The position numbers were made by a program, and so were the translations under genes. 64,000 bases of DNA from Sphingobacteriales bacterium (lineage in GTDB: Bacteria; Bacteroidota; Bacteroidia; Chitinophagales; Chitinophagaceae): the NCBI GenBank assembly GCA_016235125.1, contig JACRLZ010000002.1, positions 868,001 through 932,000 of the forward strand, written 5' to 3'. A model generated the notes under the pieces. That model ran no database searches. It worked only from the letters and a program-made list of their open reading frames with translations, and was not told where the DNA came from. Below are positions 23,479 through 33,332 of the stretch, piece after piece. Each line of letters begins with the position of its first letter. Position 1 is the first letter of the stretch.

Positions 23479-25059
23479 AATTTGTTGCAAGGCCATTTCC
23501 AGGAGATGGTCATAATTGTTCATCACCTGATAAAATCCCTGGTTTCTCCAGCGGTATCTTGCCAGCATTGCCTTCATACGTTGCTGAATTTTATCCTTCT
23601 CCTGCAGTTTTATTGATTGTATGTAAGTTGCAGTGCCTGCATACCCAGTGAATGCCTGCCAGACTTTTGCTGCATCAACATTAGCAATAAAATCAGTAAT
23701 TGTTTTGTATTGATCCAGTTGCTGCCTGTTGTCAAGATAATAATGGTAGATAAAACTATTGTATGCGCTTCCGTTGAAAATATCATTTATGAGTTGAGTG
23801 TAGAATATGGTATCAATAGGTACAAAAACATCAGGCATGATGCCACCTCCGCCATACACCGTGTCTTTGCAATTTGTAACAAAGGCTTTACCGTTTGTTA
23901 TTTTGTTAGAGTCAGCATACAATAGTTCACCATTGTGATACCGTTCCATGAAATCATCCAGATAGATTTTTTTTCCTTTTTCATAAGAACGTTGAATGCT
24001 GCGCCCAAGCGGCGTATAATAACGGGCAATGGTCAGCCGGATACCTGATCCGTCAGTCAAAGAAAATTGATCCTGCACCAACCCTTTACCAAAGCTGCGT
24101 CGGCCAATGATTTTTGCCCTGCACCAATCCTGTAATGCTCCGGCCAGCACTTCACTGGCACTGGCTGATAACTCATCTATCAATACAATAAGTTTTCCAT
24201 TCTCAAAAATGCCGGGTCTTTTACAACGATATTCCCTTTTTTTGCTGTTCTCCCCTTGTGTATAGACTATTAATTTTTCACCATCGAGAAATTCATCAGC
24301 AATATCAGTTGCTTCCTCCATCAATCCACCTCCATTATCTCTTAAATCCAGGATCAGGCTTTGGAGGTTTTGCTTTTTTAAAGTCTCCATAGCATCCATA
24401 AATTCCTCGTAGGTAGTACTGCTGAATTTATTCAGTTTTATATACCCGGTTTTATCATCAATCATGTAAGAGGCATCTACTGAAAGCACGGGAATTGTAC
24501 CCCTGCTTACGGTAACAGATTGCTGTTGTCCATCCCTCATTATTTTGAAAGCTGCCTTAGTCCCTTTTGGACCTTTTATCAGAGCTTTTATTGAATCATT
24601 GCTTTGCCCTTTTCGGGTCAGGGAATTTCCATTTACTTCAAGCAACTTGTCACCGATCTTCAAACCGGCTTTGTCGCCGGGAGCATCAGGGATAACATAT
24701 ACAGCATTAACTGTATCATTAAAAACATTGAACTCAACACCAATCCCTTCAAATTTTCCTTCCAGATCTTCATCTGCCTCTTTTACTTCTTCAGGAGAAA
24801 GATATACGGAATGCGGGTCCAATTCTGCCATCACTTCCCGGATCGCTTTTCCCTGGAGGGAATCAATTGCAACCAGGTCAACGTATCTGAGTTTTATCAG
24901 GTCAAGAGCCTCCTGTAATGAATTGCGGCTGCCTGTTGAGAAAAATCCTTTTTTGCTCCCGGGGTTATCGTTTAACTTATATCCGATAAACATTCCTGCA
25001 ATCATCAGCAATGAAAAAATAAGCGGAAGCCAGACCTGTATTTTTTTGTTTCCCATCAT
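23470..25059 (-). CDS. S41 family C-terminal processing peptidase
   Basis: A 529-residue membrane-anchored periplasmic serine protease of the CtpA/Tsp type. It has an N-terminal membrane segment (about 9-27), a PDZ domain ('GDKAGLKIGDKLLEVNGNSL', about 125-180) and the S41 catalytic core: 'LILDLRDNGGGLMEEATDIA' then 'DELSASASEVLAGAL', holding the catalytic Ser near 300, and 'GRRSFGKGLVQ', holding the Lys near 325. It cleaves proteins at their C-termini, usually for envelope quality control. The C-terminal 130 residues are helical. The start codons at 25059 and 25056 are adjacent ATGs and give near-identical proteins. Confidence 0.92.
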   Translation of the reverse strand: MMGNKKIQVWLPLIFSLLMIAGMFIGYKLNDNPGSKKGFFSTGSRNSLQEALDLIKLRYVDLVAIDSLQGKAIREVMAELDPHSVYLSPEEVKEADEDLEGKFEGIGVEFNVFNDTVNAVYVIPDAPGDKAGLKIGDKLLEVNGNSLTRKGQSNDSIKALIKGPKGTKAAFKIMRDGQQQSVTVSRGTIPVLSVDASYMIDDKTGYIKLNKFSSTTYEEFMDAMETLKKQNLQSLILDLRDNGGGLMEEATDIADEFLDGEKLIVYTQGENSKKREYRCKRPGIFENGKLIVLIDELSASASEVLAGALQDWCRAKIIGRRSFGKGLVQDQFSLTDGSGIRLTIARYYTPLGRSIQRSYEKGKKIYLDDFMERYHNGELLYADSNKITNGKAFVTNCKDTVYGGGGIMPDVFVPIDTIFYTQLINDIFNGSAYNSFIYHYYLDNRQQLDQYKTITDFIANVDAAKVWQAFTGYAGTATYIQSIKLQEKDKIQQRMKAMLARYRWRNQGFYQVMNNYDHLLEMALQQIKK

Positions 25060-25097
25060 AATCCTTTATTCAGTAATTTGACGCAAAATAACCAAAA

Positions 25098-25186
25098 GTT
25101 GCTGGTTTCTTGTCACTGATTACTTAGAGAGCGACAAGACTTTATTGGCTCGTAATAACCAGTAACAATAACGATGAACCAGCAAC
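25098..25186. repeat. GTTGCTGGTT inverted-repeat element (family 2, copy 1)
   Basis: GTTGCTGGTT (25098-25107) is exactly mirrored by AACCAGCAAC (25177-25186). A nested pair CTTGTC / GACAAG lies inside. The right arm ends on the base before the ATG of the kinase gene, so the element forms that gene's whole untranslated leader. A related element lies at 37628-37718. Confidence 0.7.
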
Positions 25187-26029
25187 ATGTCTTCAATAAA
25201 ACTTATAGCTGATAGCGGAGCCACCAAAGCCGAATGGTGCCTTGTAACAGATGGAAAGAAGAAAACATTCTTTACGCAAGGCATCAGCCCTTATTTTTTA
25301 AATACGGAACAAATTTCTCAACTATTATTAAGCGAACTGAAACCGCAATTAAAAAGGGTGGAAGTTGAGGAAATTTTTTATTACGGTACCGGCTGTGCCA
25401 ATCCGGATAATGCAACATCTGTAAAGAAGGCTTTGCAAAAAGTTTTTTCTGGTTCTAAAACAGAAGTGACACATGATTTAATGGCCGCTGCAAGGGCACT
25501 TTGTGGTAGGCAAAGGGGCATTGCCTGCATTTTAGGAACCGGCTCAAATTCCTGTTACTATGACGGAAAAAAGATTGTAAAAAACAGTCCTGGCCTGGGA
25601 TATGTTTTAGGCGATGAAGGCAGTGGAGCTTATCTCGGTAAAAAAGTTATACAATATTATCTCTATGGAACATTTGATGAAGAGCTAAGGGGTCGTTTTG
25701 ATTTGACCTACACAACCACTGCAACTGAGATTCTTGAAAATGTTTACAAAAAGCCTTTGCCTAATCGATACCTGGCAGGTTTTACAAGGTTTCTGGCCGA
25801 AAACAGGGGGCATTATATGATTGAAAATATCATAGAGGACGGGCTGAATGACTTTTTCTTTACACATTTATGCAAGTATAAAGAGATCTGGAGTTTACCG
25901 GTCAACTTTACCGGTGGTGTTGCATTTGGTTTTAAGGATGTGTTGCAGCACCTTTGCAACAGTTATGAATTTGAACTGGGAAAGGTGCTGAAAAACCCGA
26001 TGGAAGGATTACTGGAATATCATGGTTAA
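25187..26029 (+). CDS. BadF/BadG-type N-acetylhexosamine kinase
   Basis: A 280-residue ASKHA-fold sugar kinase. The phosphate-1 loop is 'LIADSGATKAEW' (Asp9), the central 'DLMAAARALC' and 'ILGTGSNSCYYDG' are the sugar/phosphate-2 sites, and GDEGSGAYLGK follows. The family includes N-acetylglucosamine kinase and the MurNAc kinase MurK. The next gene, 11 bases downstream, is murQ, whose substrate is MurNAc 6-phosphate, so this kinase probably makes MurNAc-6-P and possibly GlcNAc-6-P from recycled peptidoglycan. It is a little shorter than human-type GlcNAc kinase, as usual in Bacteroidota. Confidence 0.85.
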   Translation: MSSIKLIADSGATKAEWCLVTDGKKKTFFTQGISPYFLNTEQISQLLLSELKPQLKRVEVEEIFYYGTGCANPDNATSVKKALQKVFSGSKTEVTHDLMAAARALCGRQRGIACILGTGSNSCYYDGKKIVKNSPGLGYVLGDEGSGAYLGKKVIQYYLYGTFDEELRGRFDLTYTTTATEILENVYKKPLPNRYLAGFTRFLAENRGHYMIENIIEDGLNDFFFTHLCKYKEIWSLPVNFTGGVAFGFKDVLQHLCNSYEFELGKVLKNPMEGLLEYHG

Positions 26030-26040
26030 AAGGATAAGGA

Positions 26041-26856
26041 ATGGGATTTAGAAAAATTACAGAAGAGCCAAGCATGTACAGACACCTCGAGAAGATGTCC
26101 ATTTTGGAAATTCTTTCCAATATTAATGAGGAAGATGAAAAAGTTTCTGTTGCTGTTAAAATTGCTGTTCCCCAGATTGAAAAACTGGTTGAAACCGCCA
26201 GCGATAAGATGCTGATGGGCGGACGTATGTTTTATATAGGCGCCGGAACAAGTGGCCGGTTGGGAATTGTGGATGCCAGTGAATGTCCGCCCACTTATGG
26301 AGTTCCTTACGGGTTAGTTATTGGAATTATTGCTGGCGGGGAAAAAGCCATAACCACCGCCGTTGAATTTGCAGAAGATGACAAGGAGCAGGGATGGAAA
26401 GACTTGCAGGAATATAATGTCAGCGATAAAGATGTGGTGATAGGAATTGCGGCCAGCGGCACTACACCCTATGTGATAGGAGCTTTGGAAGAATGCAGAA
26501 AAAGAGGAATTATTACAGGGAGTATTTCCTGCAACCCCTGTTCACCAGTAAGCGCAGCAGCAGATTTTCCTATTGAAGTAGTGGTGGGACCAGAATTCGT
26601 AACCGGCAGTACAAGAATGAAGAGTGGCACGGCCCAGAAACTGGTGCTGAATATGATCTCCACCTCGGTAATGATACAATTAGGAAGGGTGGAAGACAAT
26701 AAAATGGTGAATATGCAGCTTACTAATGACAAGTTGGTGGACAGGGGGGTAAAAATGCTGATGGAAAAAGTGAAGCTGACAGATTATGATAAAGCAAAAG
26801 AGATCCTTCTTAAATATGGCAGTGTAAAAAAGGCCGTTGATTCATTTCAGCAATAA
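26041..26856 (+). CDS. murQ: N-acetylmuramic acid 6-phosphate etherase
   Basis: A 271-residue SIS-domain lyase that removes the lactyl ether of MurNAc-6-P to give GlcNAc-6-P, feeding cell-wall sugars back into metabolism. Recognisable parts are 'TEEPSMYRHLEKMSILEIL' near the start, GAGTSGRLG (67-75), Glu81 in DASECPPTYG (the catalytic acid position), 'IAASGTTPYVIGALE' and GSTRMKSGTAQKLVLN. E. coli MurQ is about 300 residues; this form lacks part of the C-terminal helical tail. The partner kinase lies directly upstream. No glycosidase or transporter for the pathway is in the window. Confidence 0.95.
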   Translation: MGFRKITEEPSMYRHLEKMSILEILSNINEEDEKVSVAVKIAVPQIEKLVETASDKMLMGGRMFYIGAGTSGRLGIVDASECPPTYGVPYGLVIGIIAGGEKAITTAVEFAEDDKEQGWKDLQEYNVSDKDVVIGIAASGTTPYVIGALEECRKRGIITGSISCNPCSPVSAAADFPIEVVVGPEFVTGSTRMKSGTAQKLVLNMISTSVMIQLGRVEDNKMVNMQLTNDKLVDRGVKMLMEKVKLTDYDKAKEILLKYGSVKKAVDSFQQ

Positions 26857-26896
26857 TTTTATCAATCCAATCACATAGCATCGCCGGATATCAATG

Positions 26897-26904
26897 TATC
26901 TTTG
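26897..26904 (+). promoter_or_regulatory. -7 element upstream of the unknown gene at 26920
   Basis: TATCTTTG, an exact TAnnTTTG, lies 15 bases before the ATG at 26920. No TTTG is present 19-20 bases upstream. If real, it separates the unknown gene from the murQ transcript. Confidence 0.35.
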
Positions 26905-26919
26905 AGTTGATTTTGTTTT

Positions 26920-27492
26920 ATGCAGGATATAGAACCTTTTTACAACTGGCGGCATATTTATATCAGTGAGGAAGATCAGCGGTCGCCTTTTTTTGGAAGA
27001 ACCTATTCTGAGTTTGAATTCTCCCAAACGGTTTATAATTATTATATCCATCCGCAATGGGATGATTTTGGCAGCCGCACTCTTTACTTAAAGGTGCTGC
27101 TGGCTGACTATGAAGAAAAGTATGCTGTGATAGAATTGATCGGGGAATGGAATGATGCCATTGAAAATGACATCATGGAACTGAAAAGGGAAGTGCTGGA
27201 TGTATTCATGCAGGAAGGGATTTTCAAGTTTATATTGATCGGCGAAAATGTGCTGAATTATCACAGTGACGGCAAAGATTACTACGAAGAACTGTACGAA
27301 GATGTGTCAGAAGAAAACGGATGGGTGGTCTGCCTGAATATGCCGGAGCAGACACAATACGATTTCCGGCATGCTCATCTGAATCAGTATATCGAATTGA
27401 TGGAGCTGGACAGTTGGAGAACTTACAAGCCCTTTCACTTATTCAGAAAAATTGACTCCGAATTGATAGCGAGGCTGAATAACAGTATATGA
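26920..27492 (+). CDS. Conserved Bacteroidota protein of unknown function
   Basis: A 190-residue soluble acidic protein that I do not assign to a characterised family. It is rich in aromatic and acidic residues ('DIEPFYNWRHIYISEEDQRS', 'FEFSQTVYNYYIHPQWDDFG') with a regular alpha/beta pattern ('YAVIELIGEWNDAIENDIME', 'IFKFILIGENVLNYH'). The latter resembles a Rossmann-like or STAS-like half. It has no signal peptide or membrane segment. It lies 63 bases after murQ and 83 bases before sdhC on the same strand, but a separate -7 box upstream suggests its own transcript. Confidence 0.6.
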   Translation: MQDIEPFYNWRHIYISEEDQRSPFFGRTYSEFEFSQTVYNYYIHPQWDDFGSRTLYLKVLLADYEEKYAVIELIGEWNDAIENDIMELKREVLDVFMQEGIFKFILIGENVLNYHSDGKDYYEELYEDVSEENGWVVCLNMPEQTQYDFRHAHLNQYIELMELDSWRTYKPFHLFRKIDSELIARLNNSI

Positions 27493-27575
27493 TTTTTATC
27501 AGCCAAATCTTTTATTTTACTTTGGCCTTGCCTTAGTATTTTTGCCGAAACAGATTACTCCTTAGAACGACGCTT

Positions 27576-28247
27576 ATGAAATGGTCTGAAATGCTCACTT
27601 CCCCGGTTGGTAAGAAATGGGTGATGGCTTTGACGGGATTGTTTCTGATAACTTTTTTGATGGTTCATGTTGGTCTGAATGCCTGCATATGGGCTGATGA
27701 CGGCGGAATCATGTTCAATGCAGCCGCACATTTTATGGGTTCTATGGTTGTGATCAGGATAATTGAGATCGGCTTGATACTTGGTTTTGTCATTCATATT
27801 ATCCAGGGACTGGTGCTGGAATTTCAAAACCGGAGAAAGAGAGGTGTGGCTTACAAAATGAGTTTGGGAAGCAGAGGAAGCAAATGGTACAGTCGTAGTA
27901 TGGGTTTACTTGGCACAATTCTTTTATTGTTCCTGATCCTTCACTGGGTTCATTTCTGGATTCCAAACCGGTCACACCAGGGTTGGTTATTGGGTGAGGA
28001 ATTAAACCTGTACCAGGAAATGAAAGTTACTTTTCAGCAGGAATGGGTGGTAATCGTTTATGTGATCGGATGTATTTCGCTGGCATGGCACCTGCTTCAT
28101 GGATTTCAAAGCGCTTTCAGAACGATTGGAGTAAGTAATAAAAGATACCTGGCTTTGTTAAATGCGATTGGAACAGGATTTTCAATCATTATACCGCTTG
28201 CTTTTGCCATGATGCCGGTAAGTTTTTATTTGGGGTGGATAAAGTAA
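27576..28247 (+). CDS. sdhC: Succinate dehydrogenase cytochrome b subunit
   Basis: A 223-residue membrane anchor of the b558-type succinate:quinone oxidoreductase (Bacillus/Bacteroidota type). Five membrane segments are visible: about 16-36, 50-75, 105-127, 150-172 and 192-215. His residues in the first four ('MVHVGLN', 'HIIQGLVLEF', 'LILHWVHFWIP', 'LAWHLLHGFQS') are candidates for the two heme b ligand pairs. The typical opening 'SSPVGKKWVMALTGLFL' appears as 'TSPVGKKWVMALTGLFL'. It carries electrons from SdhB to menaquinone. A box TATTTTTG lies at 27537-27544 but lacks a good -33 element. Confidence 0.92.
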   Translation: MKWSEMLTSPVGKKWVMALTGLFLITFLMVHVGLNACIWADDGGIMFNAAAHFMGSMVVIRIIEIGLILGFVIHIIQGLVLEFQNRRKRGVAYKMSLGSRGSKWYSRSMGLLGTILLLFLILHWVHFWIPNRSHQGWLLGEELNLYQEMKVTFQQEWVVIVYVIGCISLAWHLLHGFQSAFRTIGVSNKRYLALLNAIGTGFSIIIPLAFAMMPVSFYLGWIK

Positions 28248-28300
28248 AAGAAACGACTTGATTATTAAATCTCTTTATATCATTACAATCATCGATTGTT

Positions 28301-30277
28301 ATGCTTGACTCAAAAATTCCTTCAGGTGCTTTAGAAAATAAATGGAATGATTATAAAGGTCATTGCAAACTGGTTAACCCGGCTAATAAAAGAAAACTGG
28401 AAATAATTGTTGTGGGTACAGGGCTGGCCGGCGCATCGGCTGCTGCATCATTAGGCGAGTTGGGATATAAGGTCAAAGCATTCTGTTTCCAGGATTCACC
28501 AAGAAGGGCTCACTCAATAGCTGCGCAGGGAGGGATTAATGCTGCCAAGAATTATCAGAATGATGGCGACTCGATATTCCGTCTGTTTTATGATACAGTG
28601 AAAGGGGGCGATTACCGGGCAAGAGAAGCCAATGTCCATCGCCTTGCAGAAGTCAGTGTTAACATTATTGACCAATGCGTAGCGCAGGGTGTTCCTTTTG
28701 CAAGGGAATATGGCGGGCTGTTGAATAACCGTTCATTCGGAGGCACACAGGTAAAAAGAACATTTTATGCTGCCGGACAAACCGGTCAGCAATTATTGAT
28801 TGGCGCATACCAGGCACTGGAAAGGCAGGTGGCATTGGGCAATGTAAAAATGTACAACCGCCATGAAATGCTCGATGTAGTGATCATTGACGGAAAAGCA
28901 AGAGGGATTATTTGCAGAAATCTTGTAAATGGGGAGTTGGAAAGACATTTTGGTCATGCCGTGTTGCTTTGCACAGGCGGATATGGAAATGTATTTTATC
29001 TTTCTACCAACGCAATGGGCAGTAATGTAACTGCTATCTGGAAGGCACATAAAAAAGGAGCTTATTTCGGTAATCCTTGTTTTACTCAAATTCATCCTAC
29101 CTGTATTCCCGTTACGGGAGACCATCAAAGCAAACTGACATTGATGTCAGAATCGCTGAGAAATGATGGCCGGATCTGGGTTCCAAAAAAATTAAATGAA
29201 ACAAGAAAAGCTAACGATATACCTGAAGAAGAAAGAGATTATTATCTCGAAAGACGTTATCCTGCATTTGGCAACTTAGTGCCGAGAGATGTGGCTTCAA
29301 GAGCCGCCAAGGAAAGATGTGATGCCGGTTATGGTGTGGGTACAACAAAACAGGCAGTTTATCTTGATTTTAAATACAACCTCATCAATAAATACGGAAA
29401 AGCTGAAGCTAACAAACATGGCATTGAAAACCCTGATGAGGAAACATTGATAAGGCTGGGTAAAGAAGTGGTGAAAGAAGAGTATGGCAATCTTTTCGAC
29501 ATGTATGAAAAGATCACAGGCGAAAATCCTTATGAAGTGCCGATGAGGATTTATCCTGCTGTGCATTACACCATGGGAGGGCTTTGGGTGGATTATGAAC
29601 TGATGACAACGGTAAAAGGCCTGTATTGCTTAGGCGAAGCAAATTTCAGCGATCATGGCGCTAACCGGCTTGGCGCATCAGCATTGATGCAGGGATTGGC
29701 TGACGGATATTTTGTGATCCCTTATACTATCGGCAATTACCTGGCAGATGAAATTGCAACAAAGCCCATTCCCACCTCACATGAAGCATTTGCACATACA
29801 GAGAAAACAGTAGCTGATCGCATAAATTCACTGATGGGGATAAAAGGAAAACAATCAGTCGAAAGTTTTCATAAGCGACTTGGAAAAATAATGTGGGAAA
29901 AATGCGGTATGGCAAGAAACGAACAGGGGTTGAAGGAAGCGATTACGGAGATACAGCAACTGAACAAAGAATTCTGGAGTGATCTGCGGATACCCGGTGA
30001 AACAAATGAAATGAATCCTGAACTGGATAAGGCAGGCCGGGTTGCGGATTTTATTGAACTGGGTGAATTAATGTGCATGGATGCTTTGAATCGTAATGAA
30101 AGCTGTGGCGGCCATTTCCGGGAAGAAAGCCAAACGGAAGAAGGTGAAGCAAAAAGAGATGATGCCAACTATGCCTATGTTTCTTCATGGGAGTACAAAA
30201 CTGAGAGTAATTGGGAAATGCATAAAGAGCCATTGCAGTTTGAGGTGGCGAAGCCAAGTCAACGATCTTATAAATAA
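28301..30277 (+). CDS. sdhA: Succinate dehydrogenase/fumarate reductase flavoprotein subunit
   Basis: A 658-residue FAD-binding catalytic subunit. The N-terminal Rossmann site is '[20 protein letters not shown]', the covalent FAD histidine lies in [17 protein letters not shown], and the substrate region has '[20 protein letters not shown]' and [18 protein letters not shown] followed by the C-terminal FAD loop [18 protein letters not shown]. The length and the GDHQSKLTL stretch fit the Bacteroidota/epsilon type, longer than E. coli SdhA (588). It oxidises succinate in the TCA cycle or reduces fumarate in reverse. It sits between sdhC (53-base gap) and sdhB (17-base gap). Confidence 0.95.
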   Translation: MLDSKIPSGALENKWNDYKGHCKLVNPANKRKLEIIVVGTGLAGASAAASLGELGYKVKAFCFQDSPRRAHSIAAQGGINAAKNYQNDGDSIFRLFYDTVKGGDYRAREANVHRLAEVSVNIIDQCVAQGVPFAREYGGLLNNRSFGGTQVKRTFYAAGQTGQQLLIGAYQALERQVALGNVKMYNRHEMLDVVIIDGKARGIICRNLVNGELERHFGHAVLLCTGGYGNVFYLSTNAMGSNVTAIWKAHKKGAYFGNPCFTQIHPTCIPVTGDHQSKLTLMSESLRNDGRIWVPKKLNETRKANDIPEEERDYYLERRYPAFGNLVPRDVASRAAKERCDAGYGVGTTKQAVYLDFKYNLINKYGKAEANKHGIENPDEETLIRLGKEVVKEEYGNLFDMYEKITGENPYEVPMRIYPAVHYTMGGLWVDYELMTTVKGLYCLGEANFSDHGANRLGASALMQGLADGYFVIPYTIGNYLADEIATKPIPTSHEAFAHTEKTVADRINSLMGIKGKQSVESFHKRLGKIMWEKCGMARNEQGLKEAITEIQQLNKEFWSDLRIPGETNEMNPELDKAGRVADFIELGELMCMDALNRNESCGGHFREESQTEEGEAKRDDANYAYVSSWEYKTESNWEMHKEPLQFEVAKPSQRSYK

Positions 30278-30294
30278 AGTACTTGAAACCCGAT

Positions 30295-31059
30295 ATGGAA
30301 CATAATAACATTAATCTTATACTGAAAGTATGGAAGCAGAAGAATGCTGAAAGCAGGGGAAGCTTTGAAACATTCGAAGTAAATGATATTTCTACTGAAA
30401 TGTCTTTTCTTGAAATGTTTGATGTGTTAAATGAAAGACTGATAGCAGAAGGCAAAGAACCAATCGCCTTCGACCACGACTGCAGGGAAGGTATCTGCGG
30501 AATGTGTTCCATGTATATCAATGGCCGGCCGCATGGCCCCTGGCATGGCACCACCACCTGCCAACTGCATATGAGGGCTTTTAAGGATGGCGACACAATA
30601 GTTGTTGAACCCTGGAGAGCCAAAGCTTTTCCGGTAATCAAGGATTTGATTGTTGACCGTACTGCTTTTGACCGCATCATTCAGGCTGGCGGATATATTT
30701 CTGTGAACACAGGTGTTACCATTGATGGCAATGCCATTCCTGTTGAAAAAGAAAATGCCGATAAAGCTTTTGCTGCTGCTGCCTGTATTGGTTGCGGCGC
30801 CTGTGTGGCTGCCTGCAAAAATTCTTCTGCTTTATTATTTGTTTCTGCAAAAGTTGCTCATCTCGCCTTGTTACCACAAGGGGCGCCTGAAAGAAAAGAA
30901 AGAGCTTTGAATATGGTGGCGCAAATGGATAAAGAAGGTTTTGGCGCCTGCACCAACACCGGGGCCTGTGAAGCCGTTTGTCCCAAAGAAATTTCCATTG
31001 AAAATATTGCCCGGCTGAATAAAGAATATGCTTTGGCAGGATTTTCTTCTGACAAATAG
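30295..31059 (+). CDS. sdhB: Succinate dehydrogenase iron-sulfur subunit
   Basis: A 254-residue electron-transfer subunit. The 2Fe-2S ligands are Cys63, Cys68, Cys71 and Cys89 in '[19 protein letters not shown]' and TTTCQLHM. The 4Fe-4S motif is [12 protein letters not shown], and a later [15 protein letters not shown] provides the 3Fe-4S ligands. I chose ATG 30295 ([12 protein letters not shown]); a TTG at 30283 in frame would add only four residues. It completes the sdhCAB order. A weak terminator follows at 31073-31100. Confidence 0.95.
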   Translation: MEHNNINLILKVWKQKNAESRGSFETFEVNDISTEMSFLEMFDVLNERLIAEGKEPIAFDHDCREGICGMCSMYINGRPHGPWHGTTTCQLHMRAFKDGDTIVVEPWRAKAFPVIKDLIVDRTAFDRIIQAGGYISVNTGVTIDGNAIPVEKENADKAFAAAACIGCGACVAACKNSSALLFVSAKVAHLALLPQGAPERKERALNMVAQMDKEGFGACTNTGACEAVCPKEISIENIARLNKEYALAGFSSDK

Positions 31060-31072
31060 CTGTCATCAGTCG

Positions 31073-31100
31073 CATTTGCCTTTCACAAATGGCTTTTTTT
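31073..31100 (+). terminator. Probable terminator of sdhCAB
   Basis: CATTTG (31073-31078) and CAAATG (31086-31091) form a 6-bp stem with a 7-base loop, followed by GCTTTTTTT. The stem is short and AT-rich, so termination may be partial. Confidence 0.5.
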
Positions 31101-31144
31101 ATTTTGGTCTGCATTGGTTATTTTCAATTTCCAAAAACCAGTTT

Positions 31145-33307
31145 ATGAAGACGCAAATCATTCTGTCATTAGCAGCATTGATAATTTTATCCTGCAATAA
31201 CTCAAAAGAAGTGAAAAAGGAAGCATACAAATGGCCAGGGGAGATGATGCCGCCGGCAGCAGAGAAAAAACCCTATAAAATGGAAGCTCATGGTGATGTT
31301 CGCATTGATGATTATTACTGGATGAATGATTATTTCAAAAAAGGATCTGATAGTACAAAGGTGGTGGACTACCTGAAAGCGGAAAATGCATATCTGGATA
31401 CAATGTTTGGCGCAAGTAAGAAATTCAGAGAAGATTTATTTAAAGAATTAAAAGGCCGGATAAAAGAACAGGATGAATCGGTTCCTTATAAGGATAATGG
31501 TTATTGGTATTATACCCGTTTTGAAACAGGAAAAGATTACCCGGTATATTGCCGCAAAAAAGAAACATTGGATGCAACAGAAGAGGTGATACATGATGCC
31601 AATAAAGCAGCCGAAGGGAAAGGCTACTACAATGCTGCCGGGCTTGAAATAAGCGATAATAATGAACTGATGGCAATTGGCGAAGATGATGTAAGTCGCA
31701 GGCTGTACAATCTTCGATTTAAAAACCTGAAGACAGGTGAATACTCTTCGGAAACAATTCCAAATACGGAAGGAGGTTCCTACGCATGGGCGGCGGATAA
31801 TAAAACCATCTTTTACATAAAAAAGGATCTTACCACATTATTGGGCTTCCAGGTCTGGCGGCATGAAGTGGGTGCCGATCCTGCATCCGATGTAAAAGTG
31901 TATGAAGAAAAAGATAACCGCCATTATATCGGAGTGGGCAGAACCAAATCAAAAAAATTCATCATTATTTATTCCGAATTAAGTGAACAGCAAAGTGAGC
32001 ACCGCTTTCTCGATGCTTCGGACCCTAAAGGGGAGTTTAAAATTTTTTATCCGAGAACAATGGGACTGGTGTATGATATTGACCATTACAATGATAAATT
32101 CTATATCAGAACCAACATGGATGCGCCAAATTTCAGATTGATGGAATGCCCGTTGGATAAAACTTCAAAAGAGAACTGGAAAGAAGTAATCCCGCACAGA
32201 GCTGATGTTTACTTGTCCGGTATCACTGTATTCAAAGATCACCTGGTGGTTTCAGAATTAAAGGAAGGACTGACCAACGTCCGTATCATTAATCAAAAAG
32301 ATAAGGCAGAACATTATTTGCAGTTTGATGAGCCTGCTTATCTCGCTTCCGTCAGTGTTAATCCGGATTTTAATACCAATATTCTCCGGTTTACTTACAC
32401 TTCCATGATCACTCCCAACTCTACTTATGATTACAACATGGATACCAAAGCAAGGGAGCTAAAGAAACAACAAGAGGTAGTAGGTGGATATGACAAGAAT
32501 GAATATGTAACGGAAAGAACAATGGCTACTGCAACTGACGGCAAGAAAGTTCCGGTTTCCATTGTATATAAAAAGGGATTTAAAAAGGATGGCAGTCATC
32601 CATTGTTACTGTATGCTTACGGTTCATATGGCTCCACTTCTTATGCCACATTCAACAGCAACAGGCTTAGTTTATTAAACAGGGGATTTGTGTATGCACT
32701 TGCACATATCCGGGGCGGGCAGGAGATGGGACGGGAGTGGTATGAAGATGGAAAGATGATGCACAAGAAGAATACGTTTACTGACTTTATTGACTGTGCT
32801 GAATTTTTAGTTAAAGAAAAATACACTTCAAAAGGTCATGTGTATGCACAGGGCGGCAGTGCCGGCGGTTTGCTGATGGGTGCTGTGACCAATATGCGGC
32901 CCGATCTATGGAATGGAGTAGTGGCGCAGGTACCTTATGTGGATGTGATTACAACTATGAGTGATGCATCCATTCCGCTTACAACCGGTGAATATCTTGA
33001 ATGGGGTAATCCAGCCAATAAGGAAGAATATTTTTATATGAAATCTTACTCACCTTACGATAATGTTGAAAAGAAAGCTTATCCCAATATGTTGGTGACA
33101 ACCGGCCTGCACGACAGCCAGGTGCAGTATTTTGAACCGGCGAAATGGGTTGCAAAGCTCAGAGAACTGAAAACGGATAAGAACATTATTCTGTTTAAAA
33201 TAAATATGGAAGCCGGTCATGGTGGTAAATCCGGAAGATTCAGGGCATTGGAAGATGTGGCTTTGATTTATGCTTTCCTGTTTGCGCTGGAGGGAATTGC
33301 TGAATAA
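31145..33307 (+). CDS. S9 prolyl oligopeptidase-family lipoprotein
   Basis: A 720-residue serine peptidase of family S9A (oligopeptidase B-like). ATG 31145 gives a lipoprotein signal (MKTQIILSLAALIILSC), so it is probably attached in the envelope. A longer frame to 31028 would overlap sdhB and is rejected. The N-terminal 400 residues are the beta-propeller gate ('EAHGDVRIDDYYWMNDYF', WKEVIPHR). The hydrolase domain carries Ser572 in GGSAGGLLMG, an Asp in the 'TTGLHDSQVQYFEP' region and a His in EAGHGGKSGRF. It degrades short peptides, with oligopeptidase B members preferring basic residues. Its own promoter is not clear. Confidence 0.9.
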   Translation: MKTQIILSLAALIILSCNNSKEVKKEAYKWPGEMMPPAAEKKPYKMEAHGDVRIDDYYWMNDYFKKGSDSTKVVDYLKAENAYLDTMFGASKKFREDLFKELKGRIKEQDESVPYKDNGYWYYTRFETGKDYPVYCRKKETLDATEEVIHDANKAAEGKGYYNAAGLEISDNNELMAIGEDDVSRRLYNLRFKNLKTGEYSSETIPNTEGGSYAWAADNKTIFYIKKDLTTLLGFQVWRHEVGADPASDVKVYEEKDNRHYIGVGRTKSKKFIIIYSELSEQQSEHRFLDASDPKGEFKIFYPRTMGLVYDIDHYNDKFYIRTNMDAPNFRLMECPLDKTSKENWKEVIPHRADVYLSGITVFKDHLVVSELKEGLTNVRIINQKDKAEHYLQFDEPAYLASVSVNPDFNTNILRFTYTSMITPNSTYDYNMDTKARELKKQQEVVGGYDKNEYVTERTMATATDGKKVPVSIVYKKGFKKDGSHPLLLYAYGSYGSTSYATFNSNRLSLLNRGFVYALAHIRGGQEMGREWYEDGKMMHKKNTFTDFIDCAEFLVKEKYTSKGHVYAQGGSAGGLLMGAVTNMRPDLWNGVVAQVPYVDVITTMSDASIPLTTGEYLEWGNPANKEEYFYMKSYSPYDNVEKKAYPNMLVTTGLHDSQVQYFEPAKWVAKLRELKTDKNIILFKINMEAGHGGKSGRFRALEDVALIYAFLFALEGIAE

Positions 33308-33332
33308 TTTACAAGTTATCTCAGAAGTATTA

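Noticed and set aside
27537..27544. TATTTTTG as promoter of sdhCAB
   Set aside because: The -7 match is exact, but no TTG-type element is found 17-23 bases upstream, so I do not list it as a promoter.
31028..31144. N-terminal extension of the S9 peptidase
   Set aside because: It overlaps sdhB, while ATG 31145 gives a clear lipoprotein signal.
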